Source: Bacillota bacterium (lineage in GTDB: Bacteria; Bacillota; UBA4882; UBA8346). Taken from it: DNA of 38,656 nucleotides. Position numbers and translations under genes: made by a program. The notes beneath the pieces are model-generated. The model was given only the letters and a program-made list of their open reading frames with translations. It had not been told where the DNA came from and ran no database searches. The DNA lies in NCBI GenBank assembly GCA_023415375.1, contig JAEZKW010000011.1, positions 1 through 38,656 of the forward strand. Reading direction: 5' to 3'. Shown here in pieces: positions 30,836-38,639 of this stretch. How positions within the stretch are numbered: the first letter of the stretch is position 1; every line of letters begins with the position of its first letter.

Positions 30836-31933
30836 ATGAAGATAGTATGCCTTCAAGATGAACTATCGCGTTTTTTACAAATCACAGCCAGGGCCCTTGC
30901 ATTAAAATCAACATTACCTATTTTAACAGGAATCTTTTTAGAGACCACCGGTAATTCTTTAAGATGCGTGGCTACGGATTTAGAAATAGCTATTGAAGTA
31001 AACGTACCCAATATTCAAATTTTCACAACCGGATCGATTGTTCTACCAGGTAAGACTTTCGTCGAAATTATTCGCCATTTACCTTCCGGTCCAGTGACTA
31101 TTGAATATGAAGAAGCATCTAAGATGGTTACCATTACAAGCAAACATTCTTCCTATCAATTACCTGTTCTACCTGTGGAAGAATTTCCGAATTTGCCAGA
31201 ATTGAAAGACGGTAACCAAGTGGAAATAAAGGGTGAAATATTAAAAGAGGCTATTCGTCAAACCATGTATGCTACTCTAATTGATGATCCCAGACCTTTC
31301 CTATCCAGTATACTGTGGGAAATCACACCGGGTCGATTGCGTTTAGTCGCGACTGATGTAAATCGATTGGCTTTACGAGATTTAGTCGTGGAATCAAATT
31401 TTCAAAAAACGGCTTTGGTCCCTGTCCACTCATTACGAGAAATTGCCAATATTTTCGGTAATAATAACGAAGAAAAATTAACAGTTCATTTAACGGATAA
31501 ATTAATATTTATTAAAGGTTCAGGTATCACACTTTCGTCCCGATTGGTGGAGGCACAATTTCCACGATATGAACAGGTTGTCCCCAAAGAATTCAATGGC
31601 GTTGTTGTCGTTGAGAAAAATGAGTTTATTGATGCGTTAGAAAGAACGGCGCTGGTTAGTAATTCAATAAAAATCAACATTTCTGAAAAAGGAATGATTA
31701 TAACAGCGAAAGAACCCGATAAAGGCCGATCTTATGAAGAACTACCAATCGATTTTTCGGGAAAAGAGATTGAAATAGGATTTAACGTAAGATATTTATT
31801 AGATTTCTTAAAGTCTGTTGAAGCAAATAAAATTAATTTTAAATATAGTCAAGATCAAAAGCCAACTTTACTTCAAGCCCAAGAAAATGATGAATATTTG
31901 TATGTAGTAATGCCTTTAAAATTATCTGCATAA
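30836..31933 (+). CDS. dnaN: DNA polymerase III beta subunit (sliding clamp)
   Basis: This 365-residue clamp has the three-domain beta fold. It opens MKIVCLQDELSRFLQITARALALKSTLPILTGIFLE and has FVEIIRHLPSGPVTIEYE and RLVEAQFPRYEQVVP in the middle domain. It ends with the conserved YVVMPLKL. The ATG at 30836 follows AGGAGG; an upstream TTG frame adds seven residues but overlaps the ribosome binding site. It is directly downstream of the unwinding region. Confidence 0.97.
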   Translation: MKIVCLQDELSRFLQITARALALKSTLPILTGIFLETTGNSLRCVATDLEIAIEVNVPNIQIFTTGSIVLPGKTFVEIIRHLPSGPVTIEYEEASKMVTITSKHSSYQLPVLPVEEFPNLPELKDGNQVEIKGEILKEAIRQTMYATLIDDPRPFLSSILWEITPGRLRLVATDVNRLALRDLVVESNFQKTALVPVHSLREIANIFGNNNEEKLTVHLTDKLIFIKGSGITLSSRLVEAQFPRYEQVVPKEFNGVVVVEKNEFIDALERTALVSNSIKINISEKGMIITAKEPDKGRSYEELPIDFSGKEIEIGFNVRYLLDFLKSVEANKINFKYSQDQKPTLLQAQENDEYLYVVMPLKLSA

Positions 31934-31983
31934 AAATATTTTTCAAAGTTTAATAATTTTTTTAATGGAAGAATCCGACATTG

Positions 31984-33087
31984 ATGTTTTTACAATCTCT
32001 CGAATTACAACACTACCGAAACTACCAAAACCTAAACGTGGATTTTTCACCGCAGGTTAATATTTTTTATGGTCAAAATGCCCAAGGTAAAACAAATTTA
32101 CTGGAGGCAATTGCCTTATTATGTTTTGGAAAATCATTTCGAACCAAAAAAGAGGCTGAACTTATCGAATGGGAAAATGCTTCTTGTTATTTAAAAGGTC
32201 AATTTGAAACCGGTGACTTTCCCTTAATGATTGAGTTAGGAATCGCTGAGAAAGAAAAGCGTACCAAAATCGATGGACAAGTTGTAAAAAATAACGAATT
32301 GTTTGGAAAAATCCCTCTTATTACATTTGCTCCTGATGATCTTCAGTTAATCAAGGGTGGACCTCAATTTCGGCGAGATTTTCTCGACTTATATTTGGCA
32401 CTAATTGAGCCCAAGTATCGTTTTATTTATTATAATTATTATAAAATCGTTCAACAACGGAACCGGCTTTTAAAAGAAGGAATTTATAACAATCAAGAAT
32501 TGGAAGTATGGGATGACCAATTGGTGGAAAAGGGTTCGAAAGTTATCAAATATAGGCTAACGTTTATTGAAAGTGTAAGGAGATTTATTATTAAGGCTCA
32601 GCATGAAATTAGTGGGACCCTTGAAAATTTATGCATTGAATACCTTGGTTTTCGAAATTGCGTTCTAAATGGTATCAACGAAGAAGAGATCATAACACGG
32701 TTTCGTATGGAATTAAAAATGGTTAAAAACAACGAGCGGGAAAGAAGAGTCACATTAGTTGGACCCAATCGTGATGATCTCCGCTTAACCATTGGAGAGG
32801 GAGTTGATCTTCGAAATTTTGGTTCTCAAGGGCAGCAACGTACAGCGGCTTTAGCTTTAAAATTAGGAATGCTGGAAAAAATAAAGGAAAGCCGAGGACA
32901 ATATCCAATTTTATTATTGGATGATGTAATGTCCGAATTCGATGATCAAAGAAAAAAACAGTTGTTAACAGTATTAATTAATTCGGCTCAGACATTTATG
33001 ACTTCCACCAGTAAAAGGGATTTTCCGATTGGTGATCAAAATACCCTTTTTTTTAAGGTTGCTGGAGGTGCGATCGAACGTGGCTAG
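31984..33087 (+). CDS. recF: RecF, DNA replication/repair ATPase
   Basis: This 367-residue ABC/SMC-like ATPase loads RecA at gaps together with RecO and RecR. Motifs are MFLQSLELQHYRNYQNL, Walker A GQNAQGKTNLLEAIALL, the ABC signature FGSQGQQRTAALALKLG, and Walker B PILLLDDVMSEFD. The start is the ATG at 31984; a TTG immediately before it is also possible. A small S4-domain gene (yaaA/rlbA) often sits between dnaN and recF in bacilli; here the gap is 50 bp and the gene is missing. The 3' end overlaps the next gene by 8 nt. Confidence 0.96.
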   Translation: MFLQSLELQHYRNYQNLNVDFSPQVNIFYGQNAQGKTNLLEAIALLCFGKSFRTKKEAELIEWENASCYLKGQFETGDFPLMIELGIAEKEKRTKIDGQVVKNNELFGKIPLITFAPDDLQLIKGGPQFRRDFLDLYLALIEPKYRFIYYNYYKIVQQRNRLLKEGIYNNQELEVWDDQLVEKGSKVIKYRLTFIESVRRFIIKAQHEISGTLENLCIEYLGFRNCVLNGINEEEIITRFRMELKMVKNNERERRVTLVGPNRDDLRLTIGEGVDLRNFGSQGQQRTAALALKLGMLEKIKESRGQYPILLLDDVMSEFDDQRKKQLLTVLINSAQTFMTSTSKRDFPIGDQNTLFFKVAGGAIERG

Positions 33088-33736
33088 TGGCGCCTTTAGT
33101 TCAATTATTGAAAAATATTTTTTTAAGAACGGCGGATGGTCTAGATTAAAAGGAGAATTATCCGTATACTATTGGCCGAGAGTCGCCGGGGCAGAAATTG
33201 CCAAAAAAGTTGATGCGGTTCGTTATCGGGATGGATATTTATATTTACAAACCGATGTTCCAGCTCTGGCCCAACAAATTTTGTTTATGGTGCCAAGTTT
33301 TTTAGAAAAGTATCGAAATTATATAGGAAAAGGAGTATTAAAAGGAATTAAAGTCAAGATAGGCTCGATTAAACGACCTTTGTCCAAACCGGATCCTTCT
33401 TTAGATGACTTTTCTTTGGAACAATCTGAAATATCAACAATTGAAAATTGTAAAAATAAAATTGAAGATCCAGATCTGGCGGTTCGATTTGAAAAATTAA
33501 TGCAAAAATCCTATCTTGTTCAAAAAAAACAAATGGCTGTTGGAGGAAAAACCTGTTTATCTTGCGGGGTAATCATTGATTCTCAGTTTGATTATTGCCC
33601 ATGTTGTGAACATAAGGTTCATCAGGAAGTACAAGCTTATCTTAATTATCAAAAAAGCCATAATCCGGGACAAAATCCCCAAGATCCAAGTCAACTTGAA
33701 GGGTTAAGTCACCTTAAAATAAAAAAACTCAAATAG
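33080..33736 (+). CDS. DciA-like (DUF721) protein with C-terminal zinc ribbon
   Basis: This 218-residue protein begins with a DUF721/DciA domain (about residues 8-95: WSRLKGELSVYYWPRVAGAEIAKKV ... RDGYLYLQTDVPALAQQI). DciA-type proteins help load the replicative helicase in many bacteria that lack DnaC/DnaI. A linker (about 100-150) leads to a four-cysteine ribbon, CLSC (159-162) and CPCC (173-176). The start is GTG at 33080, because GGAGGTG lies 9 nt upstream, overlapping the recF end by 8 nt. The neighbourhood (dnaA, dnaN, recF, gyrB) supports a replication role. Whether it loads helicase in this organism is inference. Confidence 0.85.
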   Translation: MASGAFSSIIEKYFFKNGGWSRLKGELSVYYWPRVAGAEIAKKVDAVRYRDGYLYLQTDVPALAQQILFMVPSFLEKYRNYIGKGVLKGIKVKIGSIKRPLSKPDPSLDDFSLEQSEISTIENCKNKIEDPDLAVRFEKLMQKSYLVQKKQMAVGGKTCLSCGVIIDSQFDYCPCCEHKVHQEVQAYLNYQKSHNPGQNPQDPSQLEGLSHLKIKKLK

Positions 33737-33751
33737 TTTGAGGAGGAAAAA

Positions 33752-34027
33752 ATGTTTGTCCATCTTGGTGAAGATGTTTTGATTAATTCTAAGTCAATTG
33801 TGGCGATTATAAACGCAGAAATCTCAATGGGGGCTAGTAGTACCAAAGATTTTCTACGAATCGCCCAAGAAGAAGGGTTTGTTAAAAAAATTAGTGAAGA
33901 ATATGCATCGATTGTAATTACTGATAAAATAATTTATTTATCGCCGATATCTTCCCAAACTCTAAAAAAACGTGCGGGATATATCGATGAATTAGAAACG
34001 AACTTTTGTTTGGAAGGAGTTTCTTAA
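33752..34027 (+). CDS. remB: RemB-like (DUF370) regulator
   Basis: This 91-residue protein matches the DUF370/RemB (YaaB) family: MFVHLGEDVLINSKSIVAIINAEIS and SIVITDKIIYLSPISSQTLKKRAG. In Bacillus, RemA/RemB activate extracellular-matrix genes, and remB occupies this same place between recF and gyrB. A GAGGAGG ribosome binding site precedes the ATG. Its TAA stop overlaps the gyrB ATG by one base. Confidence 0.9.
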   Translation: MFVHLGEDVLINSKSIVAIINAEISMGASSTKDFLRIAQEEGFVKKISEEYASIVITDKIIYLSPISSQTLKKRAGYIDELETNFCLEGVS

Positions 34028-35955
34028 TGGATCAAGATCAGTTAAATGAAAAAAAGAATGGTTCTTCCGAATATAATGCCAGTCAAATTCAAGTCTTGGA
34101 AGGATTAGAAGCTGTCCGGAAACGACCTAGTATGTATATTGGCAGTACTTGTATTAAGGGCCTTCACCACTTGGTGTATGAAGTTGTGGATAATAGTATT
34201 GATGAAGCCTTAGCCGGTTATTGCGACCGTATTATCGTTACTTTGAACGAAGACGGTTCAGTAACCGTAGATGATAATGGCAGAGGAATTCCTGTTGATA
34301 TTCAAGCACAGGCTAAAAAATCCGCTTTGGAAGTTGTGTTAACTATACTACATGCCGGTGGTAAATTCGGTGGGGAAGGTTATAAAGTATCCGGCGGTCT
34401 TCATGGAGTCGGTATTTCGGTAGTGAATGCCCTTTCGGAAAATCTTGAAGTATGGGTTAAAAAAGATGGCAATCTCTATTATCAGTGTTATCATAAAGGT
34501 AAACCAGAAGAACCGGTTAAAATTATCGGCAAAGCCGAAGGAAGCGGAACAATCGTTAAATTTAAAGCGGATCCCGAAATCTTTGAAAGTACCGAATTCA
34601 GCTTTGATTATTTAACCCATCGTTTTCGAGAATTGGCCTTTTTAAACCGAGGGATAAAGATTATTTTACGGGATGAAAAAGCCAATAAGGAAAATGTATA
34701 TCACTATAACGGTGGTATTACTTCTTTTATAGAGCATTTAAATAAGACTAAAGATCCAATCCACAAAGAAATTATTTATATCTATAAAAAAGTTGAAGAT
34801 ACTGAAGTTGAAGTAGCTGTTCAATATAATGATAGTTATGTGGAAAGCGTCTTTTCCTTTGCCAATAATATTAATACTCATGAAGGGGGTACTCATTTAT
34901 CGGGATTCAGGTCAGCTTTAACCCGTACTTTAAATGATTATGCCCGAAAAGCCAATCTTATTAAGGAAAATGATTTAAGTCTTTCCGGCGATGACGTCCG
35001 TGAGGGACTCACTGCTGTTATTAGTGTTAAACTTCGTTACCCCCAGTTTGAAGGGCAGACCAAAACCAAATTAGGCAATAGTGAAATGCGTGGTTTGGTT
35101 GAGACTATCGTTAATGATGGATTGGCGGAATTTCTGGAAGAAAACCCAGCTACCGGTAAGAAAATTATTGAAAAATGTCTGCTTGCTTCCAAAGCTCGGG
35201 ATGCAGCACGTAAGGCAAAGGAATTAACACGTAGAAAAAGTGCCTTAGATGTTGGATCATTACCCGGTAAATTGGCTGATTGCTCTTCAAAGGAAGCTGA
35301 AATTTCCGAATTATATATAGTGGAAGGTGATTCGGCTGGTGGTTCAGCTAAACAAGGAAGGGACCGCCGTTTTCAGGCTATATTGCCATTGCGTGGAAAA
35401 ATTCTTAATGTGGAAAAAGCCAGTTTAGATAGAGTTTTAAATAATGAAGAAATCAAGGCGATGATTACGGCTTTGGGAACCGGCTTTGGTGATGAGTTTG
35501 ATGAATCTAAACTACGGTACCATAAAATTATCACCATGACCGATGCCGATGTGGACGGTGCTCATATTCGCACCCTCCTGTTAACTTTCTTTTACCGGTT
35601 TATGACGCCGCTGGTCACAAATGGCTATGTCTACATTGCTCAGCCTCCGTTATATCAAGTAAAACAGAGTAAAAACGAACATTATGCTTATTCCGACAAG
35701 GAGTTAGAAACTTTGCTAGCAAATATTGGTCGTCAGGGAATAACAGTTCAACGCTATAAAGGGTTAGGAGAAATGAACGCTGATCAATTATGGGAAACTA
35801 CGATGAACCCTGAGAAAAGAACTGTTTTAAGGGTTACACTTGAGGATGCGATTTTAGCGGATGAGACTTTCTCCATATTAATGGGTGATAAAGTCGAACC
35901 CCGCAAAGATTATATACTCTCCCATGCTAAGGAAGTCAGAAACTTGGATGTTTAA
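34027..35955 (+). CDS. gyrB: DNA gyrase subunit B
   Basis: This 642-residue protein has a GHKL ATPase domain (VYEVVDNSIDEALAGYCDRI, DDNGRGIPVDI, GGLHGVGISVVNALS), a transducer domain and a C-terminal TOPRIM domain. EGDSAGGSAKQGRDRRFQAILPLRGKILNVEKA and DADVDGAHIRTLLLTFFYRFM carry the metal-binding residues, and the protein ends with the tail QRYKGLGEMNADQLWETTM. The ATG follows AAGGAG and overlaps the remB stop. gyrA, usually directly downstream in Bacillota, is not here; tadA and tRNA genes follow. ParE is a possible alternative, but the oriC position favours GyrB. Confidence 0.96.
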   Translation: MDQDQLNEKKNGSSEYNASQIQVLEGLEAVRKRPSMYIGSTCIKGLHHLVYEVVDNSIDEALAGYCDRIIVTLNEDGSVTVDDNGRGIPVDIQAQAKKSALEVVLTILHAGGKFGGEGYKVSGGLHGVGISVVNALSENLEVWVKKDGNLYYQCYHKGKPEEPVKIIGKAEGSGTIVKFKADPEIFESTEFSFDYLTHRFRELAFLNRGIKIILRDEKANKENVYHYNGGITSFIEHLNKTKDPIHKEIIYIYKKVEDTEVEVAVQYNDSYVESVFSFANNINTHEGGTHLSGFRSALTRTLNDYARKANLIKENDLSLSGDDVREGLTAVISVKLRYPQFEGQTKTKLGNSEMRGLVETIVNDGLAEFLEENPATGKKIIEKCLLASKARDAARKAKELTRRKSALDVGSLPGKLADCSSKEAEISELYIVEGDSAGGSAKQGRDRRFQAILPLRGKILNVEKASLDRVLNNEEIKAMITALGTGFGDEFDESKLRYHKIITMTDADVDGAHIRTLLLTFFYRFMTPLVTNGYVYIAQPPLYQVKQSKNEHYAYSDKELETLLANIGRQGITVQRYKGLGEMNADQLWETTMNPEKRTVLRVTLEDAILADETFSILMGDKVEPRKDYILSHAKEVRNLDV

Positions 35956-36049
35956 TCTATTTCGATAGCCCCGGCTAACCTTGACCAGCCGCGCATGTCG
36001 GGATGAATGATAGTTGGCAATGATGTTAGCAATTTCTAAAAATGTTTAC

Positions 36050-36079
36050 TTGCATAGTACTGGTATTCTGTGTTAATAT
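36050..36079 (+). promoter_or_regulatory. Probable promoter of tadA
   Basis: TTGCAT (36050-36055), an 18-nt spacer and TAATAT (36074-36079) precede the tadA start by 15 bp, implying a very short leader. The tadA ribosome binding site is weak (GGTG). Confidence 0.55.
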
Positions 36080-36094
36080 ATTCATGGTGTCGTT

Positions 36095-36583
36095 ATGACG
36101 AAGGATTCTTCTGTGGAATTTAATGAAGCAGATCAAGAGTTTATTCGTGAGGCGCTTATCGAAGCCGATAAGGCTGCCCGGATTGGTGAAGTACCCATTG
36201 GAGCAATCATTGTCTTAGAAGGAAAGATTATAGCCAGGGCTCATAATCTTAAAGAAACCACTGGTGATCCTACAGCTCATGCTGAAATATTGGCATTAAG
36301 AGCAGCAGCCCAGTTAAGGCAAGGATGGCGATTAAGCGGGGCAACACTTTATACGACTTTGGAACCTTGTCCAATGTGTGCCGGAGCGATGGTAATGGCC
36401 AGAATTGGTCGAGTCGTTTACGGTGCGGGGGATCCAAAGGCTGGTTCAGCCGGGACATTGATGAATATCGTTCAAGATGAGCGATTAAATCATAAAGTAG
36501 AAATAACCTCTGGTGTTTTAGCTACTGAATGTGGTAATATATTAAAGGAGTTCTTTCGGAAACGCCGAAACGGTAATAAGTGA
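36095..36583 (+). CDS. tadA: tRNA-specific adenosine deaminase TadA
   Basis: This 162-residue zinc deaminase converts A34 to inosine in tRNA-Arg(ACG). The zinc and proton-transfer residues are in DPTAHAEILALR and LEPCPMCAGAMVMARI. The C-terminal DERLNHKVEITSGVLATECGNILKEFFRKRR is the TadA-type end, which favours TadA over guanine or cytosine deaminases. It sits before two tRNA-Ser genes, a common arrangement in Bacillota. Confidence 0.94.
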   Translation: MTKDSSVEFNEADQEFIREALIEADKAARIGEVPIGAIIVLEGKIIARAHNLKETTGDPTAHAEILALRAAAQLRQGWRLSGATLYTTLEPCPMCAGAMVMARIGRVVYGAGDPKAGSAGTLMNIVQDERLNHKVEITSGVLATECGNILKEFFRKRRNGNK

Positions 36584-36601
36584 TAGGAGAGCGCTCGATC
36601 C

Positions 36602-36691
36602 GGAGAGATGGCTGAGCGGTTGAAGGCGCCCGCCTCGAAAGCGGGTAGGGATTCACGTCCCTCGCGAGTTCGAATCTCGCTCTCTCCGCCA
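36602..36691 (+). tRNA. tRNA-Ser (CGA)
   Basis: A class II tRNA with acceptor GGAGAGA pairing with TCTCTCC, D-arm GGCTGAGCGGTTGAAGGC, anticodon loop CTCGAAA between CCCGC and GCGGG (anticodon CGA, codon UCG), a long variable arm, TTCGAAT in the T-loop, discriminator G and an encoded CCA (36689-36691). Confidence 0.95.
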
Positions 36692-36768
36692 TTTCAATTC
36701 ATTTATTTATTGTTTTGAAATTGATGAAGTATCTATTATTTTAATTTAAATCTTTATCATTAATTCAT

Positions 36769-36856
36769 GGAGAGATGGCCGAGTGGTCGAAGGCGCACGC
36801 CTGGAGCGCGTGTAGGTGTAACAGCCTCTAGGGTTCGAATCCCTATCTCTCCGCCA
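36769..36856 (+). tRNA. tRNA-Ser (GGA)
   Basis: A class II tRNA with the same acceptor stem, anticodon stem CACGC/GCGTG and loop CTGGAGC (anticodon GGA, codons UCC/UCU), a variable arm, TTCGAAT and an encoded CCA (36854-36856). It lies 77 bp after the first tRNA-Ser gene. Confidence 0.95.
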
Positions 36857-36868
36857 TTATAACATTAC

Positions 36869-36893
36869 AACCAGCTTATGGCTGGTTTTTTTA
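36869..36893 (+). terminator. Terminator after the tRNA-Ser genes
   Basis: AACCAGC and GCTGGTT form a 7-bp stem with a 5-nt loop, followed by a run of T residues. Confidence 0.85.
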
Positions 36894-36973
36894 TTTATAA
36901 AAATTGCTTAAGTTTTTTTAATAGCAGGCCGAAATAATAATTAGGCTTTATTTGAAAGGAGTAGCCACGAACC

Positions 36974-37357
36974 ATGAATAAAATTGAATACCCTAATGGT
37001 AGTGAAAAAAATAAACCTGGTTCCAAATCCTTTCGGGTTACCGAACAACATTCACATCCTTCTTATTCAGCATTATTCCCATGGTTGATTAGGCCACATC
37101 ATGATGAACATCCATGTCAAAGATCACACCATCATGATGAACATTCGGGTCCAGGACCACATCATCACGATGAACATCGAGGTTTAGGACCACATCATCA
37201 CAATGAACACTCGGGTCCAGGACCGCACCATCACGATGAATATCCGGGTCCAGATCCTCACCATCATGATGTATATGCAAGGTTAAGTTTAGATATTTCA
37301 GATTTGAATCGAGAGAAGCGTATGTACTTCAAAATGCTAATGCGTAAAGGCAAATAA
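36974..37357 (+). CDS. Histidine-rich tandem-repeat protein, unknown function
   Basis: This 127-residue protein has a polar N-terminus (1-40), six 11-residue histidine-rich repeats (about 41-102; consensus HHHDEHSGPGP) and a basic C-terminal tail (ISDLNREKRMYFKMLMRKGK). No signal sequence or membrane segment is seen. Clusters of His with Asp/Glu could bind Ni, Zn, Cu or Co. AAGGAG lies about 13 nt before the ATG. A cytoplasmic metal buffer or a spore-coat protein are both possible; I do not recognise a family. It lies between the tRNA-Ser genes and a Gfo/Idh/MocA gene. Confidence 0.75.
   Translation: MNKIEYPNGSEKNKPGSKSFRVTEQHSHPSYSALFPWLIRPHHDEHPCQRSHHHDEHSGPGPHHHDEHRGLGPHHHNEHSGPGPHHHDEYPGPDPHHHDVYARLSLDISDLNREKRMYFKMLMRKGK
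37094..37279 (+). repeat. 33-nt tandem repeats coding the His-rich segments
   Basis: Six degenerate 33-nt units, each coding about PHHHDEHSGPG, are packed head to tail. The middle units are nearly identical in DNA (for example CACTCGGGTCCAGGACC recurs with few changes), which suggests recent expansion or contraction. Confidence 0.8.
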
Positions 37358-37426
37358 TTTGCGTTGATTGTAGCTAAAAACTTTAATTGTTAAGATATGT
37401 AATTCAATAAAAATTAAGACATTATG

Positions 37427-37474
37427 AATCCTCCTTTTTCGGGATAAAGTAACTAAAGAAAAGGAGGATTTTTT
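37427..37474 (+). promoter_or_regulatory. Hairpin covering the oxidoreductase Shine-Dalgarno, with T-tract
   Basis: AATCCTCCTTTT (37427-37438) and AAAAGGAGGATT (37459-37470) form a perfect 12-bp stem around a 20-nt loop, followed by TTTT. The right arm contains the AAGGAGG ribosome binding site of the gene starting at 37477. The element can act as terminator of the histidine-rich gene, as an attenuator, or as a translational switch. Confidence 0.7.
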
Positions 37475-37476
37475 AT

Positions 37477-38526
37477 ATGGAAAAGATTAAAGTTGGGGTC
37501 ATCGGAACCGGACTTGCTTGGGAAAGGTTACATTATCCAGCTTATCAAGAATTGAAGGATAGATATGAAATCAGGGCACTATGTGATGTTGATCGGCAAA
37601 GGGCAGAAGGTTGGGCTTCTCGCTTGGGCCTAGATCCCCACCGGGATGTATATGGCGATTTTCAGGCAATGATTGATCGTAAAGATTTACAGGCGATTGA
37701 CATTATGGTACCGATAATCAAAAATCATCCGGTGGCTGAAATTGTGGCCCAATCCGGCAAAGCAATCATTTTAGAGAAACCTATGGGAGCTACTCTAGAT
37801 CAGGCTCAAGCAACTAGAGAATTACCAACTCATTACGGCGTTCCGATGATGATAGCCGAGAATTATCGCTATAGTGAAGAATTTAATATTTTGCGTGATT
37901 TGGTAAGTCAGAAGAAAATTGGTGAGCCGGTTTATTTTATTTATCAAAATACCAGTTGCTTTCCATGCGCTATGACCAAAGATACTTTCTCAGCGACCGA
38001 ATGGCGGCAGCACCCAGCCTATCCCGGAGGGGATTTATTGGATGCGGCAATTCATCCGTTAGCTGGACTTCGACATATCTTTGGCGGTATTCAGTTTTTA
38101 CAGGCTTTTGGAGCTTCCCAAAAAGATGATTTTAGCCCTTATGCAGCGGTAACCGTAAATCTCCATTTTATAAACGGCGTGATTGGAGAGTTTGCTTATT
38201 ATCCGGCAGGTCAGGAAATTCAAAAGCCAATGATTGGACTACGAATATTTGGCACCCATGGAATGATTTACATGGAAGATAATCAATGCGGGGTCATTAA
38301 CATTTTTCATAATGATGGTGGACATGAAATGATAGGATTTCGACCTATGCGGGGTTATTATAATGAATTAGTCAATTTTCACAAATCGCTAATGGGAGAG
38401 GAAAAGATTAGTGTAACGCCGGATATGGAGATTGGTGATTTAAGAACGGTTTACGCGATTTTACAATCGATTACCGAACAAGAAGTGATTAAGGTTGATA
38501 AGGTTCCTCAATATGCGGGACATTAA
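37477..38526 (+). CDS. Gfo/Idh/MocA family oxidoreductase
   Basis: This 349-residue protein has an N-terminal Rossmann domain (KVGVIGTGLAWERLHYPAYQEL, about residues 1-120) with the family signature EKPMGATLDQA around residue 100, and a C-terminal alpha/beta domain (about 130-349) with GGDLLDAAIHPLAGLRHIFGG, which supplies the conserved D-x3-H pair. Members oxidise or reduce sugars, inositols or similar polyols with NAD(P). The substrate cannot be told. The first glycine motif, GTGLAWERLHYP, departs from the usual GxGxxG. AAGGAGG precedes the ATG but lies inside a hairpin. It appears to be a single-gene unit. Confidence 0.9.
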   Translation: MEKIKVGVIGTGLAWERLHYPAYQELKDRYEIRALCDVDRQRAEGWASRLGLDPHRDVYGDFQAMIDRKDLQAIDIMVPIIKNHPVAEIVAQSGKAIILEKPMGATLDQAQATRELPTHYGVPMMIAENYRYSEEFNILRDLVSQKKIGEPVYFIYQNTSCFPCAMTKDTFSATEWRQHPAYPGGDLLDAAIHPLAGLRHIFGGIQFLQAFGASQKDDFSPYAAVTVNLHFINGVIGEFAYYPAGQEIQKPMIGLRIFGTHGMIYMEDNQCGVINIFHNDGGHEMIGFRPMRGYYNELVNFHKSLMGEEKISVTPDMEIGDLRTVYAILQSITEQEVIKVDKVPQYAGH

Positions 38527-38579
38527 TGAAACTACGTTGGTATTACCGTAATTGTAAAAGTAGTAAACTTATCTAAATT

Positions 38580-38639
38580 AATAGGATGAATTGTTATGAA
38601 GCCCAGGATCAAATCCGGGCTTAGTTATTTCGTCCTATT
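38580..38639 (+). terminator. Long imperfect hairpin after the oxidoreductase gene
   Basis: AATAGGATGAA...AAGCCCAGGAT and ATCCGGGCTT...TTCGTCCTATT can fold into a hairpin of about 25 imperfect pairs with a 3-nt loop (CAA). The U-content after the inner stem is moderate. It probably terminates transcription, although a small palindromic repeat element is also possible. Confidence 0.55.

Noticed and set aside
37089..37280. Antisense frame opposite the histidine-rich repeats (Asp/Val/His-rich)
   Set aside because: It is a mirror of the repeat on the coding strand; no ribosome binding site, and the sense frame has start, tail and context.
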